The position numbers and the translations under genes are program-made. Below the pieces are notes generated by a model, which was not told the origin of the DNA, did no database searches, and saw only the letters and a program-made list of their open reading frames with translations. A stretch of 64,000 bases of DNA from Cryptomeria japonica (lineage: Eukaryota; Streptophyta; Pinopsida; Cupressales; Cupressaceae): NCBI RefSeq assembly GCF_030272615.1, contig NW_026729183.1, positions 92,901 to 156,900 of the forward strand. Reading direction: 5' to 3'. Below, one piece after another: positions 11,511-24,075 of this stretch. Positions within the stretch are counted from its first letter, which is position 1. Each line of letters begins with the position of its first letter.

Positions 11511-11837
11511 GGATTAATTTCTTCAATGAAGGGGAGAAAAATCAATCACATTTTCGAGTAACCTTATGCTACGAATTTCATCTCTCAACAACTTGCTTTC
11601 CATTTGCATTTTGTACTTGTAGGTGAGATCCACATCAAATTTGAAGGTGAAAGAAGAACAATGGAGCCACATGAAGGAGATATCTACATCGGTTTGCTCC
11701 AATTTCATTTGATTTGAATATCTTGTCTTTATGTCTTCATTGATTGCATTAGGATTACTTTCATAACAGCTTTAGGTTTTGTGGTTGTCCTAATTTCTAT
11801 TGTTTTGATGATTTTCAATTTCTTGATCTACAATAGT

Positions 11838-13815
11838 GATCCTATTAGGAAATGGGTGAGGATCATGAAAGGTAAATACTTGGAAGATATGAGCCTAAAA
11901 GGAATATTTTGAACTATCAATCACTCTAAAGGATCTAGAGTGTGGAACTTTACTCTAAGCTTCAGGGACCTAATTTTGGATAAGCTATCTTGGAATGTTA
12001 GAGAAGGTAGTAAAGTGAAAATTTGGTTAGACTCTTGAGGTGGATACCCCACCCTTTTTTCAATATTGGGCCCATCTCTCCTTAAAGGCATTTCAGAAAA
12101 TAGTTGGGGAGTGTATCTTAACGACTACATTATTAAGGATAAGAAGTATTTAGGTTTTGGTTGGAAGTGGGAATATTTTGATGAATTGTAGGCTATAAGG
12201 AGAAAACCTTAGCTCTTAAGAATATTCTCAAACAAAGATCTTTAACCTTTAAAGAAGGTTTGGATACCTTTATCTGACTTGGGACAAATTTAAGAATATA
12301 TAATTCAAAGGATGGATATGAAACAATTGTCCAAAAATAGAAGTTCGTGAAAACCGAAATCCTTATTTCTCTTTGCTCGGACAAAATTTGCCCCTCAAAT
12401 GATGGTTTTTTTACTCGGATGTCTCTTCAAGGAAGAATTTTAACAGTAGAATGATTCAAAAAAATGGGGTATGCAAGGCCCTCAAAATGTGTTCTTTGTG
12501 AGAATGAGGAAGAACCCATCAATCATATCCTCCTTTCTTGTCCCTTTGCAGCTAAATGTTGGCAATGGCTTTGTGCTAAATTAGGATGGTAGATTGTTCT
12601 CCCAAATAACATATTGAGTGCTTTTAAGAGTTGGCCAAATCTACATCATTTGAGCCTCTTTTTGTTCCTTATGGACTTCTTCACCCTCAATGACTATCTG
12701 GGAAATATGGAAGGAGAGGAACAAGAAAGTATTTAGAGGGGAGAAACTTTCATGGGAAAGGTTGATAAATAGATTGAAAGCATCTATAGTTAAAGTAATT
12801 AATAGTGGGCTTCTCAAACTCCATGGGAATAACTCACTTTGATTGGTGGGACAATAAGATAGCTTTAAATTGGTATGGTTTAAAGATCTTGTCCTTTATG
12901 GGGCCTTGGGGGGGGGAGAGTCTTCCAATCAAAGAAGAATAATAGTTTGGGTTAAACTTAATTTTGATGGTGCTTCTAGAGGTAATTGAGGTGTTTTCAG
13001 GGCTGTTTGCATAGTCCATTCCACAAATGGGATAATATTAGCAAAATTATCCAAATCATTACCAATTGATACTAATAATGTGGCAGAGATTCAAACAGTT
13101 ATAGAGGGTCTTTCCTTATGTAGAGAATTGGACTTCAGAAAGATTCACATAGGAGATTCAACAATTATAATTAATGATTTAAGATTTGGTTTGACCCCAA
13201 ATTGGAAACTCAATGCATTACTAAGCAGAGCTATTGAGCTTCTCAAGGCCTTTGAATAATTCACCATTAATCATGTCTATAGAGAAGGTGATACTTTGGC
13301 GGATGCTCTGGCAAATAGAGGACAAGATGGACATTTAAAAAAATATATAAATCATACTGAAGGAAATAGTCATTAAGGTTTCGTTCGAGCACTTGCCAAT
13401 GGATTATCCCATTTGTTTATAATCATCTAAAAGGAAAATGACTTTTATTAGGGAAATGAATGAGATTGAGTTCTTTCCCAAGCCAAAGCAGCTTGGTTGG
13501 GACAAATGCATTCTAACCATTCTAATTGGGGCACAAACTGATTCTGCTTCCATCCCAGGTTCTCCATCCTTGGATGGCTAATATTTGTTAGCAACTATCT
13601 CAGTTTATCTATGCATATTTTGATAGTATGAACTGATAGATCCTCTAGATCTTTTAGCTCGTTAACTCCCAAATTTTTGGTTCGGCCTAGCTCTTTTTCT
13701 AGGAATTTTGTAATATTTTTTGGTATTCTCTTTGAGAATTTGAACTAATTCCTTTTGATGTACTCTTTTCTTATTATTAATATACTTATATGCCGGATAT
13801 AGCCCTTTATTTACT
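11838..13815 (+). mobile_element. LINE 3' fragment (RT tail, zf-RVT, RNase H)
   Basis: A 5'-truncated plant L1-type LINE. The frame fragments read WVRIMKGKYLEDMSLKGIF (RT C-terminal region, from 11850), then the zinc-finger zf-RVT CVLCENEEEPINHILLSCPF near 12490-12550, then an RNase H (about 12930-13375) with LNFDGASRGN, DTNNVAEIQTVIEGLSLC, IHIGDSTIIIND and HVYREGDTLADALANRGQDG. Many stops and frameshifts make it a dead copy. The 3' end, GCCGGATATAGCCC followed by TTTATTTACT and an A-run, is typical of plant LINEs. Unlike the two long LINEs on the - strand, there is no extra ORF after RNase H. Confidence 0.85.
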
Positions 13816-13993
13816 AAAAAAGGATTATTTTTAAAAACCTGAAAAAAAAAAAGAAATATTTCAAAATTTTACTAATTGGATTGTAACAAGTAAAAATGTA
13901 TATGGAAGTATTGAATATATATGTTTCCAAATTTATGATTCTTTTTATAAAAATTGTGTTTTGAAATCATTTTTATTATAATTATTAAAAATA

Positions 13994-14008
13994 AATGTAT
14001 GAAGTTTT
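13994..14008. repeat. Target-site duplication of LINE-A (left copy)
   Basis: AATGTATGAAGTTTT here and AATGTATGAAATTTT at 22110-22124 match at 14 of 15 positions and flank the 8.1-kb LINE. The left copy runs straight into the T-run that is the LINE poly(A) tail, as target-primed reverse transcription predicts. Confidence 0.65.
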
Positions 14009-14031
14009 TTTTTTGACAAAGTGGAGAACCA

Positions 14032-14035
<4 letters not shown>

Positions 14036-14124
<89 letters not shown>
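14036..14124. repeat. (AT)n microsatellite, ~90 bp
   Basis: A nearly pure AT dinucleotide run. It lies inside the LINE-A 3' UTR: a short LINE segment (GACAAAGTGGAGAACCAC) and the poly(A) tail are on its left and the rest of the 3' UTR is on its right. In the related 3' end at 40707 the corresponding position reads TTATTGATATTAAA, a likely seed for the expansion. Confidence 0.9.
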
Positions 14125-14127
<3 letters not shown>

Positions 14128-14520
14128 TATAATAAAGTTACAACTAGGTTCGATGAGCATGGTGATAGGAAAGAGCCTAGAAGAAAACCTCTAGTTGTGG
14201 CTCAATGTGACGCTTTACAAAAACATTAAAGACCTAAGACCTAAAACCTAACAAACCTAAGATTTATAAATAAATCTAATACATAAGTACATTGCCAAAC
14301 ATGGGCAAAGAGCCCTTATAAAAATTACGGGCATACATAGCCAAAATATCCGAAGATATCCCATGAGAAATACAAAGATCCCATTTTTGGATATGCCAAA
14401 GAAAAACAGGGATGTCAAAAAATCACCCATGTCCATGAAGATAAGAAGGAGATGACACCATCATACATTAATCAAAATTTAGTCATATGTTAAAAATTTA
14501 GGTCAGAAAACAGTCGCATT

Positions 14521-15340
14521 CTATTCTTCCATTGTCTCTAAATTTCTCCCAATGTCACCTTGCTGAGAAAGAGAGAGATGCAATCCACCAACATCTTGTT
14601 GTGATGAAGTGACAATCATTTCACCTCCACCTTGAGAAGCAACATATTGTGGAGGGAAATTAGGGTCTGGAACATGACTTTGTAAGGAGGTCGGTTGTGC
14701 AATCAAAACTCTTTCATCAGTAAGAGGAGCATAAGAAGAATAAGGTTGGCATTGACCTTCTGTTTCATTAACACTGTTGATTCTTGACCAATGTCCCTAC
14801 AATGTCTGTCTAAAACCCTCTGAATATATACATAATTATGCATTTTCAATGAGTATTTAATACTATCATAAACTAAAAGAAAAGCATGTCGATTGAGAAG
14901 GAAGTTTCGTGGAAAACTACCACCAACATGTGTTGTACCGTCCCATAAATCATACTTTAGCACTGCAAGCAACAACTTGTTTTCTAGAGGGAAGACTTCT
15001 CTGGCCACTTTAATAGCAATAATCTCCAAAAGAGGAAAAGATTGGAGAAGTTCAAGTGTATTGGACAAGAAAATCGATACCAGTTGAGAGGGGAATGGAA
15101 TTCTCTGTGATTTAGGAAACAAAATATGCTCACCTTGATAATTGTCTTGATGTTTTTCCGAACCTGATAACTGTGAGTGAGAAAAACCAAACCAAGATGC
15201 TTATTTGAGATATTTTATGAGAATGGGTGCTCTCAGTCTTGAACAAAGATATTAACCCTATAATTTTTGGGCATGTATTCAAGATACTCTCGATGGCATG
15301 TGTGGCATACTGGAGGATTCTGCATATCACCTACCTCTAT
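14521..15340 (-). pseudogene. LINE-A extra ORF downstream of RNase H (ORF3-like), decayed
   Basis: Between RNase H and the 3' UTR the - strand keeps coding-like sequence in three overlapping frames: 15330-15130, 15122-14703 (139 codons) and 14706-14521. The 139-codon part reads QLVSIFLSNTLELLQSF, IKVAREVFPLENKLLLAVLK, then RHAFLLVYDSIKYSL and IQRVLDRHCRDIG. It aligns weakly but in order, with similar spacing, to the ORF in the same position in LINE-B (EVL...LILHNLK...QMVFKHRLLGEI). The last part is Q/S/G-rich and ends NLETMEE. I do not recognise a domain. The frame breaks show it is non-functional. Confidence 0.45.
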
Positions 15341-15698
15341 GAATTTCATCCCTTGCTAAGTGGGATAGAAAATTGACTTACCAAAATAAACCTTTTAAGG
15401 CTAAAATTGGAATGAGTTTCCAATAAATTGTTAGAAGATATAACAAATCAAACCATTAACTTGATTTCGGATTTCAAGGATAGTAAATGATAGTTTGCAG
15501 AACCGTGCTTTCATATGCTTGAAGGGAAAATCCATTAATTAACATAATAAACCTCAAGATGACCAATAATACATGTTTTCACATTCGACCATATAACTTA
15601 CCCAAAGTGGCGTGATACACACATAATATTTCCTAAAAAAACCAAGTACCAATGCAAGCCAAAAGGATCTTGCAATGATTGAGTAAAATTAATTATGG

Positions 15699-18600
15699 TC
15701 AGATCTTTTGTGCAGATGCAAGCTCTACCTTGCTATTGTCATCCAAGTAAGATAGAATAAAATTTAAGTTAAAATTGTCTTTTGCTGAGTCAGTAACTAT
15801 TCCATAACAACCCAAATTAGCTAGTTTATCCGCTAACTGATTTCCTTCCCTGTATGTGTGCAAAAGATAAAATTGATGAAAAGTGTCTAATAACTCCCAA
15901 ACTTGAGCAAGAACATAGTGAATGTGCCAATTAAAGGAGGTCCTACATTTACAAGCATTAATAATAATAGAAGATTCCCCCTCAATATGAATATTAGAGT
16001 ATCCCAATTACTTAGCAAGGATCAAACCTTGGAGTAAAGCCCGTGATTGTGCCAAATTATTAGTACTTGGAGGTAATGAAGATGACTTATATGCTTTTAA
16101 ATTACCTTTATCATCTCACATACAGATTCTATCTCCTAAGGTACCTAGATTACCTCGAGAGGAGCCATCAACATTTATTTTAGCAAAATATCTTTGAGGG
16201 GGCTGCCAAGTAATAGAAGATCTATCAATCTTGGGTTTACTATGAGATGATGGAAAGTTAGTAACAAGAAGGCTAATATGCTTCGATTCCTCGAGAATAT
16301 TTGCATCTTATGATGAGATTGTTGAAGAAACATGTCTTTGCACATAAGAGTTGACCAGTTCTGAGATTGAAGATTCTTAAAGATGCAAAAAGTGACTCAA
16401 TAGAAGATGACTGATTTCTGAAAATTCTTTTATTTCTCTCCCACCAGATTGACCATAACATAGTTGTTGGGATAGAAATATAGATGCAAGAAAAGAAGGA
16501 GGATCTAAAAAGGATTGGCCATGATTGAAAAAATCCCAAAGGGAATTTGGGAGAGGCATGAAGAGACCCAATTTATTGAGGATGAAGCACCATTATTGAT
16601 GAGAAAAGGAACAATGTAGGAACAAATGATCCGCATTATCATTCTCTTGACCACATAGCACACATTAAAAAGGTTGAGCAATTTGCAAATTGACCAATTT
16701 ATCACTGGAAAGAATTTTTTTTTGCAGAGCCAACCATGAAAAGAAACCTACTTTTGGTAAGATTATATTACACAAAAAAAAACAAAAAGGCCTTTGCTTG
16801 GGTTGGGGTTGGGTTGGGGTATTTCTTGATGCTGAAGAGTTATGTATCCAAGCTTGACTAATGAAGAACCATCTTTAGAAGGAGCCCAAACTACTTTATC
16901 TGGTTTATTTGACAAGAAGACTACTTGTTGTGCTAGTGACTAGTGGATTGTTTTGACAACATTCCCATTATCAATTACTTTAGATAAATATTTCCAAGTA
17001 ACTTTCCCTGAGTATAACTCAACTGCATCTACATAATCAACAAGTTTGTCACCCCATTGTTCAATAATAGTTGGTATTACTCCCTGTATATTTTGGATTT
17101 GGAGTAAAGGAGTTTATCCATTCCAGGAGTCACTCCAAAAGAGAATTGACTCACCATTATGTACTTGCCAAGATAGATATGAGGTAATCACTTCTTTGGA
17201 AGACATCATGAAATTCGACATGGTAGAACCTTTAGGAGGATTAGAGATTGTAATAATTCCAAGTGGATAAGGACAGTCAAGGTGTTTGGCCTGCATAATT
17301 TGACACCATTTTAAATTAGGTTTGACAGACATTTTCCACACCAACTTGCCTCCAAAAGCTAGATTTCACTTAGAAAAATCATGTAGCCTTTCCCCTCCTG
17401 ACATCTTGTCTTTTGACATGATGGATAGAGAAGCAAGAGGTATCATTTTCTCCTGGGATAAGTTCCCTTTCCAAAGGAACTCCCTAATAATTTTCTCTAT
17501 CTGGGTTATGACTGACTTGGGAGCCATAAGCACAGAGATGTAGTAGTTGGGGATTGCTAAAAGGGTTATTTTAATGAGAAGTAATCTGCCTGAAAGAGAG
17601 ATCCATGTGACTTTCTAGGCTACATTTCTATTTTTGATTCGATCTATGACAGTTTTCTAGTAAGAAGGCCTATTAGATCCCATAAAAAAAGGAATGCCTA
17701 AATAGGCACATGAAAGTTCCTCAACCTTAAAGACCAGAATTTTGATGATCTTACCTCTTATATCAGTCCTTGTGTTGAAAATATAAAGTGTGGGTGAGAT
17801 AAATACTAGTTCTTGGGATTAGAATCCCCTGCCGATTTCCCTTTGCATTAGAGGAGCTAATCAATCTACTAAGGGCTTCAACCATGATTATGAATAAAAA
17901 AGGGGATAGAGGATCCCCTTTCCTTACTCCTTGAGTTCCTGAAAAAGAACCCCATAGGGGACCCATTGATAATAACTGAAAAGGTTGCACCTAAAACACA
18001 TGCCTTTATCCATCTACACCATTTTGCTAAGAAGCCAAATTTATGAAGTATTTTTAAAAAAAAGTTCCAATCCACTCTATCATATGCTTTCATCATGTCT
18101 AGCTTAACAATAAAAGAAGGTAATTGAAAGGGTTGAATTGAATGAAGAACTTTGTGGGCAACTAAGAAACCTCGGCAGTTTTCCTTCTAGGGACAAAACC
18201 TCCTTGTTCTAGAGAGATAATTTTAGTAATAAGATGTTGGAGTCTAAGATAAATGGCCTTAGTGATAATTTTATAAATATTGTTGCATAATGAAATAGGT
18301 CTAAAATCTGCAAAGGTCTTTGGGTCAGTAACCTTGGGAATAATTGCAATATTTGTTGTATTGAACATTTTTAGCATAGAAGATGTTATTATTCATTCTT
18401 CTAGGATAGCCAATAGGTCAAGGCACAATACATCCCAACATTTTTGGAAGAAAAGAGTAGTGAATCCATCTGGTCTCGGGGATTTGTCTGGAGACATTGA
18501 AAAGACTATCTTGTGCACTTCTTCTGAATTGAATTGTTTCATAAGGATATCATAATCTTGTTGAGATATCAATAGAGGAATGGAAGCTAAGACTCCTTGT

Positions 18601-19879
18601 TCATTAAGGTTTATAGAATTATTGTTTGCAATAGGAGGAGGAGCTAACAAAGATTTGAAAAATTTGACTCCTTCCTCCTTAATCTCCCTATCACCAGTTA
18701 GGACTCTACCTGATTCGACATCATTAATTGAGAAAATAGTAGCTGTTGCTCTTTTCGCTTTGGCAGATGCATGATTTTTTTTGTGTTTTTGTCCCCTTCT
18801 TTGAGCCAAAGTTATTTAGACTTTTGTGTCCAATAGATTTCTTCCCTCTTGCCGAGTTCTTCCCATTATGACTGTAAAGCTTTTTGTTTTTCATAAATGA
18901 GAGCATCCATGCCATGTAAAATGATATGCTGATGAATATCTTTCAATTATTTTGCAACTGATTCTTTTTCCCTAAAACAATTCTTGAATGAGTGCACATT
19001 CCAAGATTTAATTTGTGCTTTAATATGCTGCATTTTCTTGAAAAATTGATACATCCTAAAACCATTATAATGTGGAGCACTCACCCACCATTGTCTCAAA
19101 AAAGGAAGGAAATGTGGGTGCTTGAACCACATTCTCTCAAACTTAAATGATGGACGATGAGAAGGCGGTTGAGAGGATGAAGAAATAGATATTGAAACAA
19201 CAAAATGATTTGAACAAATGAGAGGCAAAATATCAGTTTCAAACTTAACATTAGTAAGCATCAACTATTGAGACACTAGAAATCTATCCAGTCTCTCAGC
19301 TATCTGAGCAAAATTTATTCTCTTGTTTGTCCATGTGAACAAGCCTTTCTTCGGAACTATATCCTTCAAAGCATTGTAAAAAATGAGGCTTACAAAATCT
19401 TCAATTGTCTTTTGTGGGGGGATAAAGATAGCTATTTTCTCTTCGAGGGAGACAATAGCATTAAAGTCCCCACCTAAGATAAAATTTTGTTGAGAGGATT
19501 GTTGAATGATCATTGATAATGATTCCCAAAGTCTTTTTTTCTCAAGAGTCCGAGTAGGACCATAAACATTTAGGATTATGAAGGAAAGATCAAAATAATT
19601 TACATTCATCATTTGCCAATTATTACTTTCACTGATAGACTCTACAAGTACATTCTTTGGATCTCATAAGACTAATAAGCCACCTAATGCCCATGCAGCT
19701 GCAACTTGGGATGCTTTCCAATTACACCATTTGGAAACCGTTGATTGAAAAGTTTCTGATGATAATTTTGTTTTCTATAAGAATATAATATCTTCTCCCA
19801 ATGAATGAAGTTGTTGCTTAGCTTGATTTTACTTGTTAGAGGCATTAATGCCTCTGATATTCCAAGAGATTATCTTCAT
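15699..19879 (-). pseudogene. LINE-A ORF2: endonuclease, RT, zinc finger, RNase H (decayed)
   Basis: The polyprotein for LINE transposition starts at an ATG at 19879 (MKIISWNIRGINASNK, the standard plant LINE endonuclease start). Endonuclease motifs: FIILNVYGP, LGGDFNAI, GLFTWTNKR, RLDRFLVSQ. RT motifs: SPDKSPRPDGFTTLFFQKCW, IAIIPKV, FRPISLCNNIYKIITKA, QGGFVPRRKT, and GVRKGDPLSPFLFIIMVEALS near 17900. The expected FADDT active site is missing: the frame jumps near 17763 from LTHTLYF directly to the downstream NTRTDIRGKIIKIL region. It is followed by zinc-finger CVLCGQENDNADHLFLHC (about 16670) and an RNase H with INVDGSSRGN, IHIEGESSIIIN and YREGNQLADKLANLG ending at 15699. Many stops. Confidence 0.85.
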
Positions 19880-19937
19880 TGATGTCGAGGAGAGCGACAC
19901 GCTCTCCACAACCTCTTTGTGACTGAAAATTTACCAT

Positions 19938-21814
19938 CTAATGTAGTTTGAATTCTAACAACAACTTCTTCTTTTTTTTGGTTGTGTTTGATTTCCCGCC
20001 CCTAGTCTTTGGAGGGCTCTTTATACAATCCTGAGTAACTGGAGATTGAGAAATAGATAAAGAATAGGAAAAATGAAATTTTGAATCAAGATGTTTCAAA
20101 GAATCTGAGTCTTTCTCTATGGTGCCCTTACCCTCTTGGAGGGTCAAGACAACCCGAGTATAATGATTGAATTGTAAGTTAGTATTAAGTTCATCCTAAC
20201 CATTGAGAGAAAAGGTTTGTGCTCCCTGAAAAGCTGCTGGCAAATCATTACTAAAAACAACATCTTCAGATAGATCATTACTATGAAAAAGATCCATTTC
20301 TTTATGTGCTCCTAAATTTTTTTTTGACAATGCAGCAAGGATATGAAAAAGAGGAGCAAATTCAGATGGGCCATTAATATATTGAAGTATAGAAACATCA
20401 TCCTCATGCAAGATTTCACATGCTATCTCATCAAAATGTTGGGAGGCTATAGATAGAAGGAAATCATTTGAAAATCACTCTAAATCAATGAGGGGATTTT
20501 GAAAATCTAATTGTTGATGCCATTGAATACGTAAGTGATGCACCTGGATATCTGGTTGAGAATTGTTCATGATAGAAATTGGCATTTTGTTATGAACAAT
20601 GTTATGCACTAGCTGTTCAAAATAGTCCATTGTCTCATTTTTTAAAATCTGTGAGAATGGACTATGATATATTCCTTTCTTAATTAAGCAGAAGAAATCA
20701 TCTGTAATAGTAAAATTGAAACATTGCAAGTTTGAATTTCTGGAGTGAGGTAAAGACTGAAAAATCCGAGTCATATCAAGGGATTTTTTAGAAGACACAA
20801 GAGATAGAAAGACAAACTTGAGTAAAGGAAAAAAAAATTAAGGTCTGTCTGAGAGTTGAAAACTCCTTGGTAACCCCCACAAGATAGAGATTTATTATTC
20901 TATTCAACCATATGGCCCGAATGACATTCACCATGCAACATTGATTTTTTTAAAACACAAAGTGAAGGATCAGAGGAGCGGTCATCACACACTTGAATCT
21001 CTGAACAAAAGGGACTTTGGCATTGAGAATTAAAACATCTTAAAAAATATGAATGGCAATCAATGGTAATATGATCTTGGATAGAAACCTTTTGCTCCCA
21101 ATAGTCGTATTTTGATACAATATTGATATAATCTGGAAATGGATTAGAAAGATTCAATAACAAGAAGACCTGAATAGGGAGGTGGGTCATTTCAAAAGGA
21201 AGAAGATCATACTTTATGAAGATTCCCATCTAATTTGAGAATAATCTCTTTGAGTCCTAACCAATTTTTTTTTTGCCCATTCATGTAAATCAAAAGATGA
21301 AGGGGAAGAGTTCCAAAACTTACCATTAAGTGCCCGCTCTTTAAGATGGGAGACTTGTGGAAAGAGTAAATTCTTAGGGATTATAATAGAGCAATTAAAT
21401 TTATGCCTAGTTTTTTCTACCGCAGGAGCATCATTATTTTGAGGCAAGTCTCTAAACTTTGGCTGGCTCCTGAGGAACTCTTGTAGAAGCCTCCATATTT
21501 GGTTTCCACGATACTTTAGTTGCAAGATTTGGTTTGAATGGTGCTCTAATAGAAGAAGATGAAGGTCGATATTTATTGTTGTCGTAAAGATGGATGTTGT
21601 TTGGGTAAGATAGGCAGCTAGGCCTATGAAGAGGAATGGAGTTAGGCCAAGAGGAGACTAGATTATAATGAGATGGCCATGAAAGAAAGGGCGGGGAAAC
21701 TCCATTCAAAGAAACCCCATTAGGGTTTGTTGATTTTAAATCCACCTTCGCCTTGATTCTCAAACCATCTAATAACCTTGATTTGCCTGGAGATTGTTTA
21801 AAAATGGGGGCCAT
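19938..21814 (-). pseudogene. LINE-A ORF1 (Gag-like, DUF4283-type), decayed
   Basis: The nucleic-acid-binding ORF1 of a plant LINE. The likely start is the ATG at 21814 (MAPIFKQSPGKSRLLDG). The fragment ERALNGKFWNSSPSSFDLHEWAKKKL (about 21345-21270) matches the pattern of the DUF4283 domain found in plant LINE ORF1. Next come a hydrophobic part (FIKYDLLPFEMTHLPIQVFLLL) and a Cys-rich stretch near 21040-20960 in place of the usual zinc knuckle, then a long degenerate tail rich in S and polar residues ending at 19938. The gap to ORF2 is about 58 bp. Frames are broken at about 21452, 21220, 20890 and 20470. Confidence 0.65.
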
Positions 21815-22846
21815 TCGTCCTTGCAAATATAAAAAACTAGTTGTTTTTCTTTAGACAGTCATTTAAGAGGGTGAAATTTTTGTGATCATATATTTTGATG
21901 TACACCATGGAAAGGTTTACTGTGTTGATCATTGGGTCCTCCACCTACTCCTTGTCAAAAACCGGTCCTGTCATGCTGACCTTTGAAGGTTTCACCTGTT
22001 CCCTGTAAAAAACTGGTCCAATTTTCGTCACTGTACTGATTTCTCCCCTAGTTTGAGGGTTCAATTTTTTTTCTTGCCCAGCGCCCCTTCATCATGCTCT
22101 TGTCAATTGAATGTATGAAATTTTACTTATTAAATTATAATTATTATTTTAGAGTTACCTTGAAAAAATTCAATTTTTTAACATTAATTTTTTTATTGAT
22201 CCAAAAGAAATTAATGAAGTTTAAAAATTACAAATAAAAATATTTTGATATTTAAAATATGTATTTAAACACTATAATTTTGAAGTAATTTCAAAAAAAT
22301 AAAGTATTTATGAGATCTTTCATTAAAATTGTACATCAAAGTTTTCTAATAAATGTAAAACATTATAATAAGGGATTAGTACATTATTATGAATCTTTTA
22401 AAAAGATACTTTGAAAAAAATGAATCACATTTTAATTTTATATAAAATTTAACTTTATTTTAATGAATATTGCAATTTACCTAATCTAATACTTTTTATA
22501 AGGACATTATTAGATGAGTATTTACTAGTTTATTTTTTCACTGAAGTTAGAGCTTTATCTTAATTTTGGTTCATGGAGACTCATTTGAAATGAAAATGTC
22601 TTCAAGAAATTGTGTAGACAACGAGTTTTTATGTTGGCATAACCATAGACAAAAAAAATCACATAGGTGGCTAATCTAATATGACACTTGTTAAACCGTA
22701 AGATGGCCATATCTATCCATGAGGCAATTCAACCATTATGTTATAGTTTGGTCTCAAGATCAAATCAAACAAGTAGCTAACCTTATATGACACTTGCCAC
22801 GGGATGACCCTATCTATCCTTGGGGCAATTCTGTCATTATGTATGC

Positions 22847-23105
22847 ATGATACATTAATTTGTATGAAATGTGAATATAGAAGTTGCGGTGTTCTTACGG
22901 AACAGTCATTTTCCTGCCTTTAGAAAAGAGTGAAATTATGAAACCTTTTCCACGCTCCTGCGATTTCGAAGATCTTTCCGCTTCATAATGAATACAAAAT
23001 GTGTTTGTCTTGTTTGAATTATTTTCACAAGGTTTGAATGAAATTATGAAATCATATGCAATAAGCTAACGATACTTTTGTATAGTTATTTTCTATACGT
23101 GTTGG
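22847..23105. repeat. Dispersed repeat, copy 1 (second copy 51985-52260)
   Basis: GATACATTAATTTGTATG, GAATATAGAAGTTG, and a long shared block AAAGAGTGAAATTATGAAACC...CCACGCTCCTGCGAT...ATCTTTCCGCT are nearly identical in the two places, with a ~35-bp and a ~25-bp indel. A shorter, weaker echo (AAGTTGCCGTGTTTTTATC) lies at 60116-60135, just upstream of the receptor-like protein gene. These could be duplicated upstream regions of such genes or an unclassified repeat family. Confidence 0.65.
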
Positions 23106-23865
23106 ACAAAGTTGGGATTCATTGAATCGGTTTCAAAATCCCTGTGAGTGTCACACGGCAGAAATTAGTGGGACGTGAATAAAGATTTATCTGATCTCTT
23201 TTTCCATGAATTGTTTTCGTGTTGATGACCACGAATTCTAACGTGTGGAATAAGGTAAATACTTTAATAGTTATCAAGCCTTCAAGAACTTTCCGCTCCC
23301 TTTGCCTTACAAACTGTTACAAATAAAGTAGAAAATATCAGTCTACTTTGAATTTTTTTAGAGTCTAGTTATATATACCCCTTTGGAGGGCCGCACACTA
23401 AACAATAAGCTTTGATTAGTGTTTTTGTGTTAAGTGGGCCTCACTTCCAAATTCTTATTTTCATTTTCGTTGTGCTAAGGTCTGTAGGGGAGAGGGATCA
23501 GTAATTGAATGGGGTCCAATAGTCGTTATAGACCTATAATTGAACACATAAGAACCTATAAATGTTATATACAAAGTACAAATATGCATTCATTAACAAG
23601 TGAAATAAATAGTTTTTTGTTTGAAATAAAATATCATAACTATCCACTATAAGTGCGTCATTTAAAAAATAAGACCCCTGCTTAAGAAAGTATTTTTGTC
23701 ATAGTGAAAAAATAGTATTCCTATGTGTACAACTATTGGGGTAACAATGTATATTCATTGGATTATATCATATTAATAATTTATCCCATGACAAATATAA
23801 AAGGTGAGCACAAAAAATACCTTGTATTTTTTCATGAAATGAGAAGGATTTTTGAGCAATTTTTA

Positions 23866-24075
23866 GTGTTCGACTATTAATCCATTTGTGTTGGATATAA
23901 GTTGTATTTTATATAATAATGAGTTTTTTCTATAACAATACATATATATTTGTGTTCGACTATTGATCCAATTATGTTGGATTTAGAAGTTAGAGATAAC
24001 AAATATTTATGGTTACTATTATGTATTTGGTCCATTTATGTTGCATATAAGTTATACTCTAAATAAAAATATGAT
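23866..24075. repeat. Short tandem repeat, ~80-bp period, 3 degenerate units
   Basis: Units begin near 23866, 23952 and 24024 with GTGTTCGACTATTRATCC or a decayed form, followed by ATTTRTGTTGSATATAAG and an AT-rich spacer. No function visible. Confidence 0.55.

Larger units (their letters stand above)
10442..11837 (+). mobile_element. LTR, second family, + orientation (solo or truncated)
   Basis: It starts TGTAGACATCTCAAAATGGTC and is collinear with the reverse complement of 1-1604: the shared TGGAGTCATACTTTAACATT block, the ~49-bp GTCAT minisatellite, the CTATAAATTGG TATA region, and the AAGAACAATGGAGCCNCATGAAGG block near 11655. Similarity fades around 11830, where LINE coding sequence begins, so the LTR end is lost or was overwritten. 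No primer-binding site or coding region follows, so it is a solo or truncated LTR. Confidence 0.7.
14009..22109 (-). mobile_element. LINE-A, full-length but inactive L1-type LINE
   Basis: A complete-length - strand LINE: 5' UTR 21815-22109, ORF1 21814-19938, ORF2 19879-15699 (endonuclease, RT, zinc finger, RNase H), an additional ORF region 15340-14521, a 3' UTR with an (AT)n tract, and a poly(A) seen as a T-run at 14009-14014. Probable target-site duplications of 15 bp flank it (13994-14008 and 22110-22124). Every ORF has stops and frameshifts, and the RT catalytic motif is deleted. Length without tail is about 8.1 kb. Confidence 0.8.
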
